Below, piece by piece: positions 34,616 through 42,962 of a stretch of 64,000 nt of DNA. Source of the stretch: Olavius algarvensis Delta 4 endosymbiont (GTDB lineage Bacteria > Desulfobacterota > Desulfobacteria > Desulfobacterales > CAJINA01); contig CAJINA010000231.1 of assembly GCA_905176665.1 (NCBI GenBank), positions 31,776-95,775 of the forward strand, written 5' to 3'. The position numbers were made by a program, and so were the translations under genes. Numbering within the stretch: position 1 is the first letter of the stretch; each line of letters opens with the position of its first letter. The notes under the pieces were generated by a model. The model was not told the origin of the DNA, did not search any database, and saw only the letters and a program-made list of their open reading frames with translations.

Positions 34616-35777
34616 AATTTTCCACCCTTGGAAAAAAGATAATCAGCCCCAGGGTCAATAGGGGCATGAAAGCAATCACGAACAGCACCTGCTCGATGGA
34701 ATAGAGGTCGGCCAGTTTCCCCACCAGGGGTGATAGGGCGCCCCCCAGCCCGTACGCCAGCCCCATCATCAGGCTGGAGACCATGGCACGGCCTTTAGGG
34801 GCCAGGGCCTGGGCCATGGTAACGCCCAGGGGCATGGTGGCCAGGACAAAACACCCGGCCAGCAAAGCGCCGCCATATACCCAGTTGCCAGGTAAATAGA
34901 GCAGTAGGAGCAGGGCCGGGGTCATGCAAAAATGGGTTACCATGAAAATTGATTTATGCCCGATCCTGTCCGACAGATACCCGGATATAATCCCACTCAA
35001 GGTCCCGGCAATGGTAAACAACGAGAACATGATCCCGGCGGCCACCAGCGAATACCCCTTTTGCACATAGAACACCGGCATGAACGTCAGAAAGGATTGG
35101 CCGACCACGGCCCTTAGAACCATCACCAGCCAGATCAGCACGATGGGCTTGAAGGCCGGGCCCAGCGTCTCCTTCAGGGTGCCGAAAAAGCCCAGGTGCC
35201 GCAACCCTTCACTTTCCGGTTGCGGCAGCGCAAAGAAGACGTAGCCCAGGACCGCCAGTCCGAATAGCATTGCCATGGGCAGTGCCTCCAGGCCCCAGGT
35301 GGCCACCAGCCAGGTAACCACCAGCGGCCCTACGCCGAAGGCCAGGGTCCCGCCGGTATTGAAGATCGACATAGCCAACCCCGTCTGGCGGCCCGCATAG
35401 AGCGGGACCATGCCGGCTACCGACGGATGAAACATGGAAGACCCCACCGATCCGATGCAGATGAAGGCCAGCAGCGGCCAGAAGGAGGGGGCTACGCCGG
35501 AAAGGGGAATGAAGCAGACCGTCAAAAAAAGGCCTCCCATAATGAACGCCCGATTCTGATAACGGTCGGCCAGATACCCCACGGTCGGCTGAACAATAAA
35601 GGCCAGAAAGCGGTTCAGTCCCGCAATGAACCCGATCTGGGCCAGGGAAAGGTTGAGCTTCTCCATGAAAACCGGAAATAGGGGCGCGGTAAAGGCACTA
35701 TAGAAATCTCCGGTAAAATGTACGAGGGTCAGCGCGAAGATGACTTTTATATTCATCGATAGCGGCTTTTTTTCCAT
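34614..35777 (-). CDS. Major facilitator superfamily transporter
   Basis: About 388 residues with 12 hydrophobic segments and the MFS loop motif GYLADRYQNR after helix 2 and GYLSDRIGHK after helix 8. The overall layout resembles fosmidomycin-resistance-like drug exporters, but the substrate is unknown. The ATG at 35777 (MEKKPLS) is used; the frame is open to 35807. The stop codon coincides with the short TAGGTGG repeat. It is divergent from the geranylgeranyl reductase gene. Confidence 0.88.
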   Translation of the reverse strand: MEKKPLSMNIKVIFALTLVHFTGDFYSAFTAPLFPVFMEKLNLSLAQIGFIAGLNRFLAFIVQPTVGYLADRYQNRAFIMGGLFLTVCFIPLSGVAPSFWPLLAFICIGSVGSSMFHPSVAGMVPLYAGRQTGLAMSIFNTGGTLAFGVGPLVVTWLVATWGLEALPMAMLFGLAVLGYVFFALPQPESEGLRHLGFFGTLKETLGPAFKPIVLIWLVMVLRAVVGQSFLTFMPVFYVQKGYSLVAAGIMFSLFTIAGTLSGIISGYLSDRIGHKSIFMVTHFCMTPALLLLLYLPGNWVYGGALLAGCFVLATMPLGVTMAQALAPKGRAMVSSLMMGLAYGLGGALSPLVGKLADLYSIEQVLFVIAFMPLLTLGLIIFFPRVEN

Positions 35778-35872
35778 GGCCCACTCTGATAAGGTTATTG
35801 CGTTCAAAAAAGGCAGGTATCATAGGGAAACGGAGTTCGCGCGTCAAGCGCGTTCTCTAAAGAAAAAACAGC

Positions 35873-35987
35873 GAACATCCAACATTGAGCGCTCAACTGC
35901 GAAAAAGGTGCTGTCTGATTAAACCCATAAGATCCAAGCGCCACAGGCGACCTCAGTTCGATGTTCACTGCTGAGCGTTGGATGTTC
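35873..35987. repeat. Inverted repeat GAACATCCAAC / GTTGGATGTTC
   Basis: GAACATCCAAC at 35873-35883 recurs inverted as GTTGGATGTTC at 35977-35987. Between them are related half-copies (GAGCGCTCAA, TTCGATGTTCACTG). Such AACATCCAAC-type intergenic repeats look like a low-complexity family; a relative of another type (CGAAATCCGAATATCGAA) lies at 41500. No gene is contained. Confidence 0.6.
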
Positions 35988-36022
35988 AAAGGTATGCTCG
36001 TTATTGAAAACCGCTAAGTCTC

Positions 36023-37150
36023 ATGCCTAAACTACCCCCAATCGATGCCGATGTCATTTTCGGCGGGGCCGGTCCGGCCGGTGCAGCCGCGGCCTACGAC
36101 CTGCGGCGGGCGGGCTTTTCCCTACTCCTGCTCGATCGTCACACCTTTCCCCGGCACAAGGCCTGTGCCGGCGGCTTGACCGTTAAAACCCTCAAGGCCC
36201 TGCGCTATTCCGTCGATCCGGTGATTCAGGCCCGCTGCCGGATATTGGATATCGGCAAAGGGCTGTCGGGCTCCGTTGAATTTTCCGGCGGGGGCGAAAT
36301 CTGCGCAATGACTGTCCGCTCCGAACTGGATCTTTTCTGTTTGGAAAAGGCCCTGGCGGCCGGGGCCCGTTTCATGGTCGCGGACCGGATCCTGTCTATC
36401 CGGGAATCCCAAAATCACGTGGTGCTCCAGACCTCCGCCGGCGCGCTGAAGACCGCCTTTCTCATCGGAGCCGACGGTACGCCTAGTCGGATCCGCCGGC
36501 TTACCGGTGAATTCACACATCATTACCAAGGGTTTGCGATCGAAGGAATATTGCCGCTCAACTCGGTGGGCCCACCCCGGATGGTGTTTGATTTCAACGT
36601 CGTCCCCGCTGGTTACGGGTGGGTCTTTCCCAAAAACAACCACGCCAATATCGGCCTTTACAGCGGCAGTCCGCTGGTCGTGTTGAAAAAACACCACCTC
36701 CTGACATATGTCCGCCGCAAATTCGGCCGCACGGACTTGCAGCACCTGTCCGGGCACCCCATGGGCATGGGCGGCTGGCGCTACCATCCCCGCGGTCGGC
36801 GCATCCTCCTGGCGGGTGACGCCGCCGGCCTTGTGGACCCCCTGCTCGGCGAAGGCCTTTTTAACGCGGTGCACAGCGGACAACTCGCGGCCAAGGCCAT
36901 TGTAGCTTCACAGTCAAACGGCATACCGGCGGGGTCTTTATATGATCGCCTCTTGGAAGGGATTCGAATGGACTTGCGCCTCAGTCGCCTCTCGGCCGCT
37001 TGGTTCTATCGCTGGCCCAATTGGGGGCACTGGGCCCTCACTTCCAGACCGGTCCGGTTCGTCCTAATGAAAGGCTTTGCCCTGGGTTGGCCCCTGGGCC
37101 GGATCGGGACGGGTTTTTACCGTTTGCCGTTTTTGACAATGCAAAAATAG
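36023..37150 (+). CDS. Geranylgeranyl-reductase-family FAD flavoprotein
   Basis: A 375-residue FAD monooxygenase-fold protein: dinucleotide motif FGGAGPAGAAAAYDLRRAG at residues 11-29, LIGADGTPSRIR in the middle, and the second FAD motif LAGDAAGLVDPLLGEG near residue 265. These proteins reduce isoprenoid double bonds (geranylgeranyl groups of lipids or chlorophyll) or act as electron-transferring dehydrogenases; the reaction here is not determined. It has no membrane segment, with a hydrophobic C-terminal region that could touch the membrane. It stands alone, divergent from the MFS gene. Confidence 0.88.
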   Translation: MPKLPPIDADVIFGGAGPAGAAAAYDLRRAGFSLLLLDRHTFPRHKACAGGLTVKTLKALRYSVDPVIQARCRILDIGKGLSGSVEFSGGGEICAMTVRSELDLFCLEKALAAGARFMVADRILSIRESQNHVVLQTSAGALKTAFLIGADGTPSRIRRLTGEFTHHYQGFAIEGILPLNSVGPPRMVFDFNVVPAGYGWVFPKNNHANIGLYSGSPLVVLKKHHLLTYVRRKFGRTDLQHLSGHPMGMGGWRYHPRGRRILLAGDAAGLVDPLLGEGLFNAVHSGQLAAKAIVASQSNGIPAGSLYDRLLEGIRMDLRLSRLSAAWFYRWPNWGHWALTSRPVRFVLMKGFALGWPLGRIGTGFYRLPFLTMQK

Positions 37151-37298
37151 TGGCAATCTTATGACTTAGTGGAGCACATGCAGGAGAGCCCTGCTCAACC
37201 TGCCCGGCCTGGAATGAAGCGTCTCTGCCCGATTCTGTGTCGCCGCGAACCTTCCCGAACTTGCATATAAAAACCTTCATTACGGTGAGGTGCCTGAC

Positions 37299-37508
37299 AT
37301 GACCCAACCCAACATCTTTGGATTTCGTGAGGATTGTGGGGGGCGCCGGCGAATCAAGGACCGACGCGTCCTGGTCTCCGCCCCGCCAGGAGAGGAACGT
37401 AGGACAAACTGGAAAAGGAGGAGTGGGTTCGACCGCCGCAAACGGTCATTGAAAACCCACACCGTATTTGAACGGCGGGATGTACCGGAGCCTCATCCCG
37501 CCGCGTAA
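37299..37508 (+). CDS. Small Arg-rich protein with repeated DRR motifs
   Basis: About 69 residues with the recurring pattern GRRRIKDRR, EERRTNWKRRSGFDRRKR and FERRD. Short proteins with RRSGxDRR motifs occur in deltaproteobacteria, alone or before PilZ-type domains; no function is known to me. GAGG lies a few bases before the ATG at 37299 (a GTG at 37290 is also possible). It is separate from the GAF gene, which is on the other strand. The composition could also suggest RNA or membrane binding. Confidence 0.55.
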   Translation: MTQPNIFGFREDCGGRRRIKDRRVLVSAPPGEERRTNWKRRSGFDRRKRSLKTHTVFERRDVPEPHPAA

Positions 37509-37641
37509 ATTGCTTGGGGCAGGTAAACCGCAATCCGGTCCAGTTTTAAGTTCTAAGCATGCGGACCGCGGCCGGGATAAGGCGCGGTTCAAAAGTGGTG
37601 CTGAGATAGCACCCCGCCTGGCGTGTGCATCCCTTCACACC

Positions 37642-38190
37642 TTAGGCCGCCTTGCCGCGCATGTTTTTCAGTATCTCAATGCTGGTTTTATAGCCCTTAT
37701 GCATCCGGCACATCTCCATGGCCATGCCGCAAATCATGGCAACCGCCTGGAACAGAGTAATGTCACTCGGTGAAAACTCCCAGGGGCTGGCCGTGTAAAC
37801 TCGCAGAGCCCCAAGAATCTTACCCCGGCTGATAATCGGCACCCCCAGCAACGAAGCAATGCCCTCATTGGCAGCCTCCTGCGGATATTCGATCCGGGGG
37901 TCATCCATCACATCGTAAATGGCGATGGGCACAGCGTCCGTGGCCTCCTTAATAGACTGCATAAAATGAATCGGGCCCTTGTTAAGGTACTCGTCGCTCA
38001 AGCCGAACGATGCCACCAAGCCCAGTTCGCGGGTTGCCCGGTCCACCAGAAAAACCGAACAGCCCTTGGCCTTGAACGCGGACTTCACACTTTCCGCTGT
38101 AATCAAGGCCACCTCTTCCGGGTCTTTACAATGCGATATCGCATCCGTCAGCCGGATAATCGTATCGTAGTAAAGGGTATGCTCTTCCAT
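37642..38190 (-). CDS. GAF domain protein
   Basis: A 182-residue protein, nearly all of it one GAF domain (residues 10-165) with the usual hallmarks: GCSVFLVDRATRELGLVASFG, SLLGVPIISRGKILGALRVY and the terminal helix. No output domain is fused, so it probably binds a small molecule (cyclic nucleotide or haem) and acts on a partner. One cysteine near residue 44 and two near residue 157 are present but form no clear cofactor site. Isolated gene. Confidence 0.85.
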   Translation of the reverse strand: MEEHTLYYDTIIRLTDAISHCKDPEEVALITAESVKSAFKAKGCSVFLVDRATRELGLVASFGLSDEYLNKGPIHFMQSIKEATDAVPIAIYDVMDDPRIEYPQEAANEGIASLLGVPIISRGKILGALRVYTASPWEFSPSDITLFQAVAMICGMAMEMCRMHKGYKTSIEILKNMRGKAA

Positions 38191-38478
38191 AATAGCCTCC
38201 TCTCGGTAGATGGGTTAAACACTCCCGCACTGTAGTCAGGCATACGTGCGGCTTGTCGGCAATCATTGTGGTGGCTCAAAGGAGCAGCGTTGAAAAAGAG
38301 GCGAGGAGAAGCGAGAATTGAAATTCAGCTGAACGCATCGAGCCGCGGAAGGGTCAGATTGTCAGCAAGTATGTATCCAGTTTATAGCAATGCCGACCAT
38401 CCGTCAAAGGCTTTTGGGATGTTGGGCGGGGCCGGCGTGTTCCCGGCAAAGACGGTTATGTCGGCGCTGTTGACCTGA

Positions 38479-38946
38479 TTATAGTTTCCCGGATATTTTA
38501 AAGCGTTTATCACCCATCTTGATAAAAAGATCATCGCCGTGCTCCTCGATTCGAGCGGCAATCTGCAGCAAGCATTTCTGATTGAAGCGGGCCGGTCCCA
38601 GGTCGGTCCGGGCATACAGCCGGTCATCCTTCACAAAGAGGTCTTCCGGATCGAGTTCGATCTTAAGTCCCGTGTTCAGGCGCAGTGTTGCTGCCGCACC
38701 GCGGTCTTCCACACCAAAGACGAACAGCGCCGTGTCTTCGTGACGGAAGTAAACCTTTTCATAAACCGCATCCCTTTGCTGGCCCACGTAGTAGCCGTCG
38801 GCATCGTGCTGGATACAGGCGTGAAAATAAGCGCTCACCTTGGGGTGTTCGAAGGGACCGTGCTCATTGTGCCAGCGGCCTTCTGCATCCAGCCAGAACA
38901 CGGCGTCTTCTTTGGGGATAATGATGGTATCCAGTTTCTCTTCCAT
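38479..38946 (-). CDS. Hypothetical soluble protein (DUF1285-like)
   Basis: A 155-residue protein, charged and without signal or membrane segments. The segment AVFWLDAEGRWHNEHGPFEHPKVS, followed by ACIQHDADGYYV, resembles DUF1285-type proteins, which have a double-barrel fold of unknown function. I hold this only as a resemblance. It lies next to repeat copy C and upstream, in opposite orientation, of asd. Confidence 0.6.
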   Translation of the reverse strand: MEEKLDTIIIPKEDAVFWLDAEGRWHNEHGPFEHPKVSAYFHACIQHDADGYYVGQQRDAVYEKVYFRHEDTALFVFGVEDRGAAATLRLNTGLKIELDPEDLFVKDDRLYARTDLGPARFNQKCLLQIAARIEEHGDDLFIKMGDKRFKISGKL

Positions 38947-39068
38947 GGGTTGCGCCTTTCTGACCGTAAGGTATTGAAGTAACCAGTGCCTTTCCTATCC
39001 CACTCGGTCGGTTTTTGCAAATTGCCTTGACAACCGATTTCAGGCAACCTATTGGAATGAGTTCATAC

Positions 39069-39262
39069 TAGAAGCTCTCGCAAAATATGGATTTTAGTTC
39101 AAAATCAAGGCGGCCGCGAGGTGCCCCGCGCTGCGGGACTTCCCGCTTTATCTATTCCTCGACGGTGGGTCGCAACCCAGAGGAATATTGGCGTATTTTG
39201 AGGACTTGAACCGAGCGCCCAACGCCGAGTTTGGGCTAATAGACTTTTTTAGATGGCTTCTA
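39069..39262. repeat. Dispersed palindromic repeat, copy C (long form)
   Basis: Left end TAGAAGCTCTCGCAAAA, then GGATTTTAGTTCAAAATCAA, AAGGCGGCCGCGAG, the long-form module (GCGGGACTTCCCGCTT, ATCTATTCCTC, GGTGGGTCGCAACCCAGAG), GAGCGCCCAACGCCGAG, and right end CTTTTTTAGATGGCTTCTA. It lies 30 bases before asd, so it is part of the asd leader, and does not touch a stop codon. Confidence 0.85.
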
Positions 39263-39292
39263 TACTCTTGGTAATTAGGGAGGTAGCATCAC

Positions 39293-40411
39293 ATGCTGAA
39301 CGTTGGATTTGTAGGTTGGCGGGGCATGGTCGGCTCGGTCCTGATGGAACGGATGCTGGCCGAAAATGATTTTAACGGCTTTGAACCGCTCTTTTTCACC
39401 ACCTCGCAGGTTGGCCAGAAGGGGCCGGCCATCGGCCGGGACATCCCGCCCTTAGAGGACGCCTACAATATCGAAAAGCTGAAGGCAATGGACATCGTCG
39501 TCTCCTGTCAGGGGGGCGGCTATACCGAAAAGGCCTATACCGAGCTGCGACACACCGGTTGGCAGGGCTACTGGATAGATGCAGCCTCCACCTTGCGGAT
39601 GGCTGACAAAAGCGTCATCGTCCTCGATCCGGTGAACCGCAAGGTTATCGACCAGGCCCTGGCCAACGGTATCAAGGATTATATCGGCGGCAATTGCACG
39701 GTATCATTGATGCTCATGGCCCTGGCCGGGCTTTTCGAGCAGGATGCCATTGAATGGATTACTTCCATGACCTATCAGGCGTCGTCCGGAGCCGGGGCCA
39801 ACAACATGCGCGAGCTCATCGCCCAGATGCGCGCGCTGGGCATGGCCGCTGCGGAGCAGTTGGACAACCCGGCCTCCGCCATTCTGGAACTGGACCGTAC
39901 CATTACCACCACCTTGAACAGCAATGGGTTCCCGATCGACTATTTCGGTGCCCCGCTGGCCGGCAGCCTGATACCCTGGATCGACAAGCCTATGGAAAAC
40001 GGCCAGACCAAGGAAGAATGGAAAGGGCTGGTGGAAACCAACAAGATTCTCGGACGTGATGACAACCCCATCATGGTGGATGGCCAGTGCGTGCGCATTG
40101 GCACCATGCGCTGCCACAGCCAGGCGTTCACCATAAAGCTCAAAAAGGATGTCCCCCTGGACGAAATCGAAGCCATGCTGCGCACCCAGAATGACTGGAT
40201 CAAGATTGTGCCCAATGACAAGGCGAGCACCCTGCAGGAGCTGTCGCCGGCGGCTGTGTCCGGGACACTGACGGTGCCGGTGGGTCGCATCCGTAAACTC
40301 AACCTGGGCCCGGATTACTTGACCGCGTTTACCGTGGGCGACCAACTCTTGTGGGGGGCGGCGGAACCCCTGAGACGGGTGCTGCGGATAGTTTTGGAGC
40401 ATCTCGGCTGA
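39293..40411 (+). CDS. asd: Aspartate-semialdehyde dehydrogenase
   Basis: Reduces aspartyl phosphate to aspartate semialdehyde, the branch point for lysine, threonine and methionine and the diaminopimelate of the wall. It is of the gammaproteobacterial type: NADP motif GWRGMVGSVLMERM at residues 8-21, catalytic cysteine in GGNCTVSLML (about residue 135) and MTYQASSGAGANNM. At 372 residues it matches E. coli Asd (367). Start at the ATG at 39293 with GGGAGG upstream. Followed by a strong terminator. Confidence 0.95.
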   Translation: MLNVGFVGWRGMVGSVLMERMLAENDFNGFEPLFFTTSQVGQKGPAIGRDIPPLEDAYNIEKLKAMDIVVSCQGGGYTEKAYTELRHTGWQGYWIDAASTLRMADKSVIVLDPVNRKVIDQALANGIKDYIGGNCTVSLMLMALAGLFEQDAIEWITSMTYQASSGAGANNMRELIAQMRALGMAAAEQLDNPASAILELDRTITTTLNSNGFPIDYFGAPLAGSLIPWIDKPMENGQTKEEWKGLVETNKILGRDDNPIMVDGQCVRIGTMRCHSQAFTIKLKKDVPLDEIEAMLRTQNDWIKIVPNDKASTLQELSPAAVSGTLTVPVGRIRKLNLGPDYLTAFTVGDQLLWGAAEPLRRVLRIVLEHLG

Positions 40412-40442
40412 TACCAGCAAGGAAACCACTGCTGAAATCTGG

Positions 40443-40473
40443 AAGCCCCGCCATCCCAGGCGGGGCTTTTTTT
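40443..40473 (+). terminator. Rho-independent terminator after asd
   Basis: AAGCCCCGCC and GGCGGGGCTT form a perfect stem with a six-base loop and a run of seven T, 32 bases after the asd stop. Confidence 0.92.
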
Positions 40474-40558
40474 ATAAATGACGCTGTTGTAAGCACCACA
40501 ACGACAGCTGTTTTGCATTAAAACCGCATCAACGCAACATTAGAAAAGGGAAAGCAAA

Positions 40559-40924
40559 ATGGGTATCAATGTCATCAACTTTCAGGAAAAATTTTCAAAA
40601 TTCCATGAACGGCTCGAATACAAAATCATTGCCGCCATGAATGACTACCATTTCAAACTGGTGCGGTCCTATGGTGATTTCGTCTGGCACAGCCACCCGG
40701 AAACCGACGAAGTGTTCGTGGTCATCGAAGGCGATTACCGTATCGACCTGCGGGACAAATCCCTGCACCTAAAAACCGGCGAGATGGTGGTCATCCCCAA
40801 GGGTGTGGAACATAAACCGTGCGCCGCAAAAGAATGCAAGATCTTGCTGATCGAGCCGGCCGGCACGCTGAATACCGGAGATGCCGGTGGGGAGTTGACT
40901 AAGACGGACCTGGAATGGATCTAA
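40559..40924 (+). CDS. Cupin-domain protein
   Basis: A 121-residue single cupin with metal-binding pattern: first motif HSHPETDEVFVVIEGD (His-X-His...Glu) and second motif PKGVEHKP with a further histidine. Four likely ligands (H, H, E, H) suggest a bound metal, so it may be an enzyme or regulator of small molecules. It is 14 bases upstream of a cysteine hydrolase gene, same strand, so the pair probably works together on one pathway, unidentified. Confidence 0.85.
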   Translation: MGINVINFQEKFSKFHERLEYKIIAAMNDYHFKLVRSYGDFVWHSHPETDEVFVVIEGDYRIDLRDKSLHLKTGEMVVIPKGVEHKPCAAKECKILLIEPAGTLNTGDAGGELTKTDLEWI

Positions 40925-40937
40925 CAAGGAGGTTAAG

Positions 40938-41498
40938 ATGGCAAAGGGCCTATTGCTGGTTGACATTCAAAATGATTATTTCCCCGGCGGCAGGATGGCG
41001 CTGGCTCAGCCGGAACAGGCTGCCCGAAACGCTGCCATGCTATTGAATGCCTTCCGGGAAAAAGGGCACCCGATCTTTCATGTCCGCCATCTTTCCGTGG
41101 GCGCCGGGGCTACCTTTTTTCTGCCCGATACCGACGGCGCCAAAATTCATGCCAGTGTTCAACCGATAAGCGGTGAAAAAGAGATAGAAAAGAACTTCCC
41201 CAACAGTTTTCGGGAGACTGTCCTTGAGGGCATTATCAGACAAGCTGCCGTGACCGACCTGGTGATCTGCGGGGCCATGAGCCACATGTGCATCGATGCC
41301 ACTACCCAGGCTGCGGCCGACCTGGGTTTTACCTGTACGGTTGTCCAGGATGCCTGTGCCACCAAAGATCTGGAATTTGCCGGACGCACGATTGCGGCGG
41401 CACACGTCCATGGGGCATTCATGGCCGCCCTTGGTGCAGCGTATGCGCGGGTTGTATCAACGGATGAATACCTGGCGGGATTTGAACAGATTGATTAA
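40938..41498 (+). CDS. Isochorismatase-family cysteine hydrolase
   Basis: A 186-residue amidohydrolase. The catalytic triad is visible: Asp in LVDIQNDYF, Lys in EKEIEKNF, Cys in GAMSHMCIDAT. Relatives hydrolyse nicotinamide, isochorismate, biuret or other amides. AAGGAGG precedes the ATG. It is transcribed with the cupin gene; substrate unknown. The downstream stretch 41500-41545 holds a low-complexity repeat (CGAAATCCGAATATCGAA). Confidence 0.88.
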   Translation: MAKGLLLVDIQNDYFPGGRMALAQPEQAARNAAMLLNAFREKGHPIFHVRHLSVGAGATFFLPDTDGAKIHASVQPISGEKEIEKNFPNSFRETVLEGIIRQAAVTDLVICGAMSHMCIDATTQAAADLGFTCTVVQDACATKDLEFAGRTIAAAHVHGAFMAALGAAYARVVSTDEYLAGFEQID

Positions 41499-41639
41499 AT
41501 TCGAAATCCGAATATCGAACCTCGAAACAATTTCAAAATTCTAAATATTTAAATGACAAAAACGAAACTTACCATCTATAATTAGCTGCACCCCCGAAGC
41601 CTTGCCAATGAACACCTCGAACCCTTAAAACAATTGGAA

Positions 41640-41785
41640 TAGAAGCTATCTTAAAAACGGGTTTTGGTTCAAGGTCAAGGCGGCCGTGAGGATTAAACCG
41701 GAGGAACACAACGGGTATTTCGAGGATTTAATCCGAGCCCCCAACACCGAATTTGGGCCAAAAGACTTTTTTGAGATCGCTTCTA
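41640..41785. repeat. Dispersed palindromic repeat, copy D (short form)
   Basis: Left end TAGAAGCTATCTTAAAAAC, then AAGGCGGCCGTGAG, GGAGGAACACAACGGGTATTTCG, GAGCCCCCAACACCGAATTTG, and right end CTTTTTTGAGATCGCTTCTA. The last CTA (41783-41785) is the TAG stop codon of the minus-strand gene at 41783-42025. Confidence 0.85.
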
Positions 41786-42025
41786 CTTGCCTTTCGAGCC
41801 TATAATGATCCCCAGCCCCAGGGCATTGATAATGGCCAATTCAATCAGCAGGGTTTTGTAATCGAGGTGTTCGTATACCTTGATGCTTTTGCCGAACAGG
41901 GCGATGATATCACCGTTGATAAAACCCCATTTCACACCGTCAAAGCCGCCTGCAAGGGTATACGGCGGAAAGGCTATTGCCGCGAGACTACCTACCACAC
42001 AGATCAGGATCCCGATAGTTTTCAA
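41783..42025 (-). CDS. Small membrane protein
   Basis: About 80 residues with two hydrophobic helices (GILICVVGSLAAIAF and LLIELAIINALGLGIIIG) and a short polar middle. I use a TTG start at 42025 with AAGGGGG upstream; the open frame extends further but into the neighbour. It follows the gene at 42040 by 14 bases, so the two are likely one operon. The stop codon is provided by repeat copy D. Family unknown. Confidence 0.55.
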   Translation of the reverse strand: MKTIGILICVVGSLAAIAFPPYTLAGGFDGVKWGFINGDIIALFGKSIKVYEHLDYKTLLIELAIINALGLGIIIGSKGK

Positions 42026-42039
42026 CTCGCCCCCTTTGA

Positions 42040-42411
42040 TTAAACCGTCCAGCAAAAAATGACCGTTCCCAGGATCAAGGCCGCGATCCCGTGGATCCGG
42101 TAGGTCTCCTCGGACTGATCCCCATAGTACCACTGGAGGGTCTTCTCATATATGCCTCCCGGATTGACAAAAAAGACGCCGCCTTTGATGAGGGCCAGAA
42201 TTCCCACTAGAACGATAATCCACGGGTGGCTGGAGGCAGAATAAGAAAACAGGAATAGGATTCCGGCTATCCCGGCAACCGCGGCCCAGATCCGCCGGTC
42301 GCCCTTATCGGTCAGCAGGCGCATATTTTCCTTGGTCTCCCTGGGAGCCAGGATAGCGGAACAGCCAAACGCAATGTAAATAATGCTCATTAAAAAGAGA
42401 AACCACGCCAT
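42040..42411 (-). CDS. Small multi-pass membrane protein
   Basis: About 123 residues with four hydrophobic segments (AWFLFLMSIIYIAFG, IWAAVAGIAGILFLFSY, PWIIVLVGILALIKG and GIAALILGTVIFCW). GGGAGG precedes the ATG at 42411; the frame is open to 42432. No family is recognised; it could be a small-molecule carrier or stress membrane protein. First gene of a pair with the 80-residue membrane protein. Confidence 0.65.
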   Translation of the reverse strand: MAWFLFLMSIIYIAFGCSAILAPRETKENMRLLTDKGDRRIWAAVAGIAGILFLFSYSASSHPWIIVLVGILALIKGGVFFVNPGGIYEKTLQWYYGDQSEETYRIHGIAALILGTVIFCWTV

Positions 42412-42536
42412 GACATCCTCCCTATTGTTCAATTGATGAAATCCAGCGACCCTGAAATCGCGGTACCGGGTGTGAAGGGTAAATCTACTGTGTTTCTTGC
42501 AGGACTGTCAACCGCCAAGCCTTCAAACCATTGGTT

Positions 42537-42962
42537 TCAGACGTTGTTATCCTTTACCGGCCCCCGGTTTCGCTTCAGTCGGCTGCGGCGGCGTTTGGCT
42601 TCCAGGCGCCGCAATTTTGATTGCCGGGACGGCCGGGTCTTGATACGCCGTTTGGGCTTCACGGTGGCCTGCAGAATTAGGCGCCTGAGACGTTCAACTG
42701 CATCCTGCCGGTTTTGATCCTGGCTTTTAAAACGTGACGCCTGGATCACAAGGATACCGTCGACCGACACCTTTTTCCCGGCCAGTTTCCGCAGGCGGCG
42801 TTTGACTTCCGGCGGCAATGAGGGGCTGCTATGGAGATCAAAACGGAGCTGGACGGCCGTGGCGACCTTGTTGACATTTTGGCCACCCGGTCCCGAGGAT
42901 CTAATAAATTCAAATTTTATCTCCTGGGGAGAGAGCGAAATGTCCGGTGTGACCCTGATCAT
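42537..42962 (-). CDS. arfB: Peptidyl-tRNA hydrolase ArfB (YaeJ-type, GGQ domain)
   Basis: ArfB releases peptides from ribosomes stalled on mRNA without a stop codon. The 141-residue product has the GGQ release-factor motif in GPGGQNVNK at residues 25-33 and a very basic C-terminal tail (KPKRRIKTRPSRQSKLRRLEAK) that enters the empty mRNA channel. The ATG at 42962 overlaps the upstream gene's stop (ATGA) by four bases; the frame itself is open to 43088. Coupled with the oxidoreductase gene, without a known link. Confidence 0.9.
   Translation of the reverse strand: MIRVTPDISLSPQEIKFEFIRSSGPGGQNVNKVATAVQLRFDLHSSPSLPPEVKRRLRKLAGKKVSVDGILVIQASRFKSQDQNRQDAVERLRRLILQATVKPKRRIKTRPSRQSKLRRLEAKRRRSRLKRNRGPVKDNNV

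Noticed and set aside
35873..41545. Low-complexity intergenic repeats (AACATCCAAC and CGAAATCCGAATATCG types) as mobile elements
   Set aside because: They are short, degenerate and lack defined ends; treated as simple intergenic repeats only.
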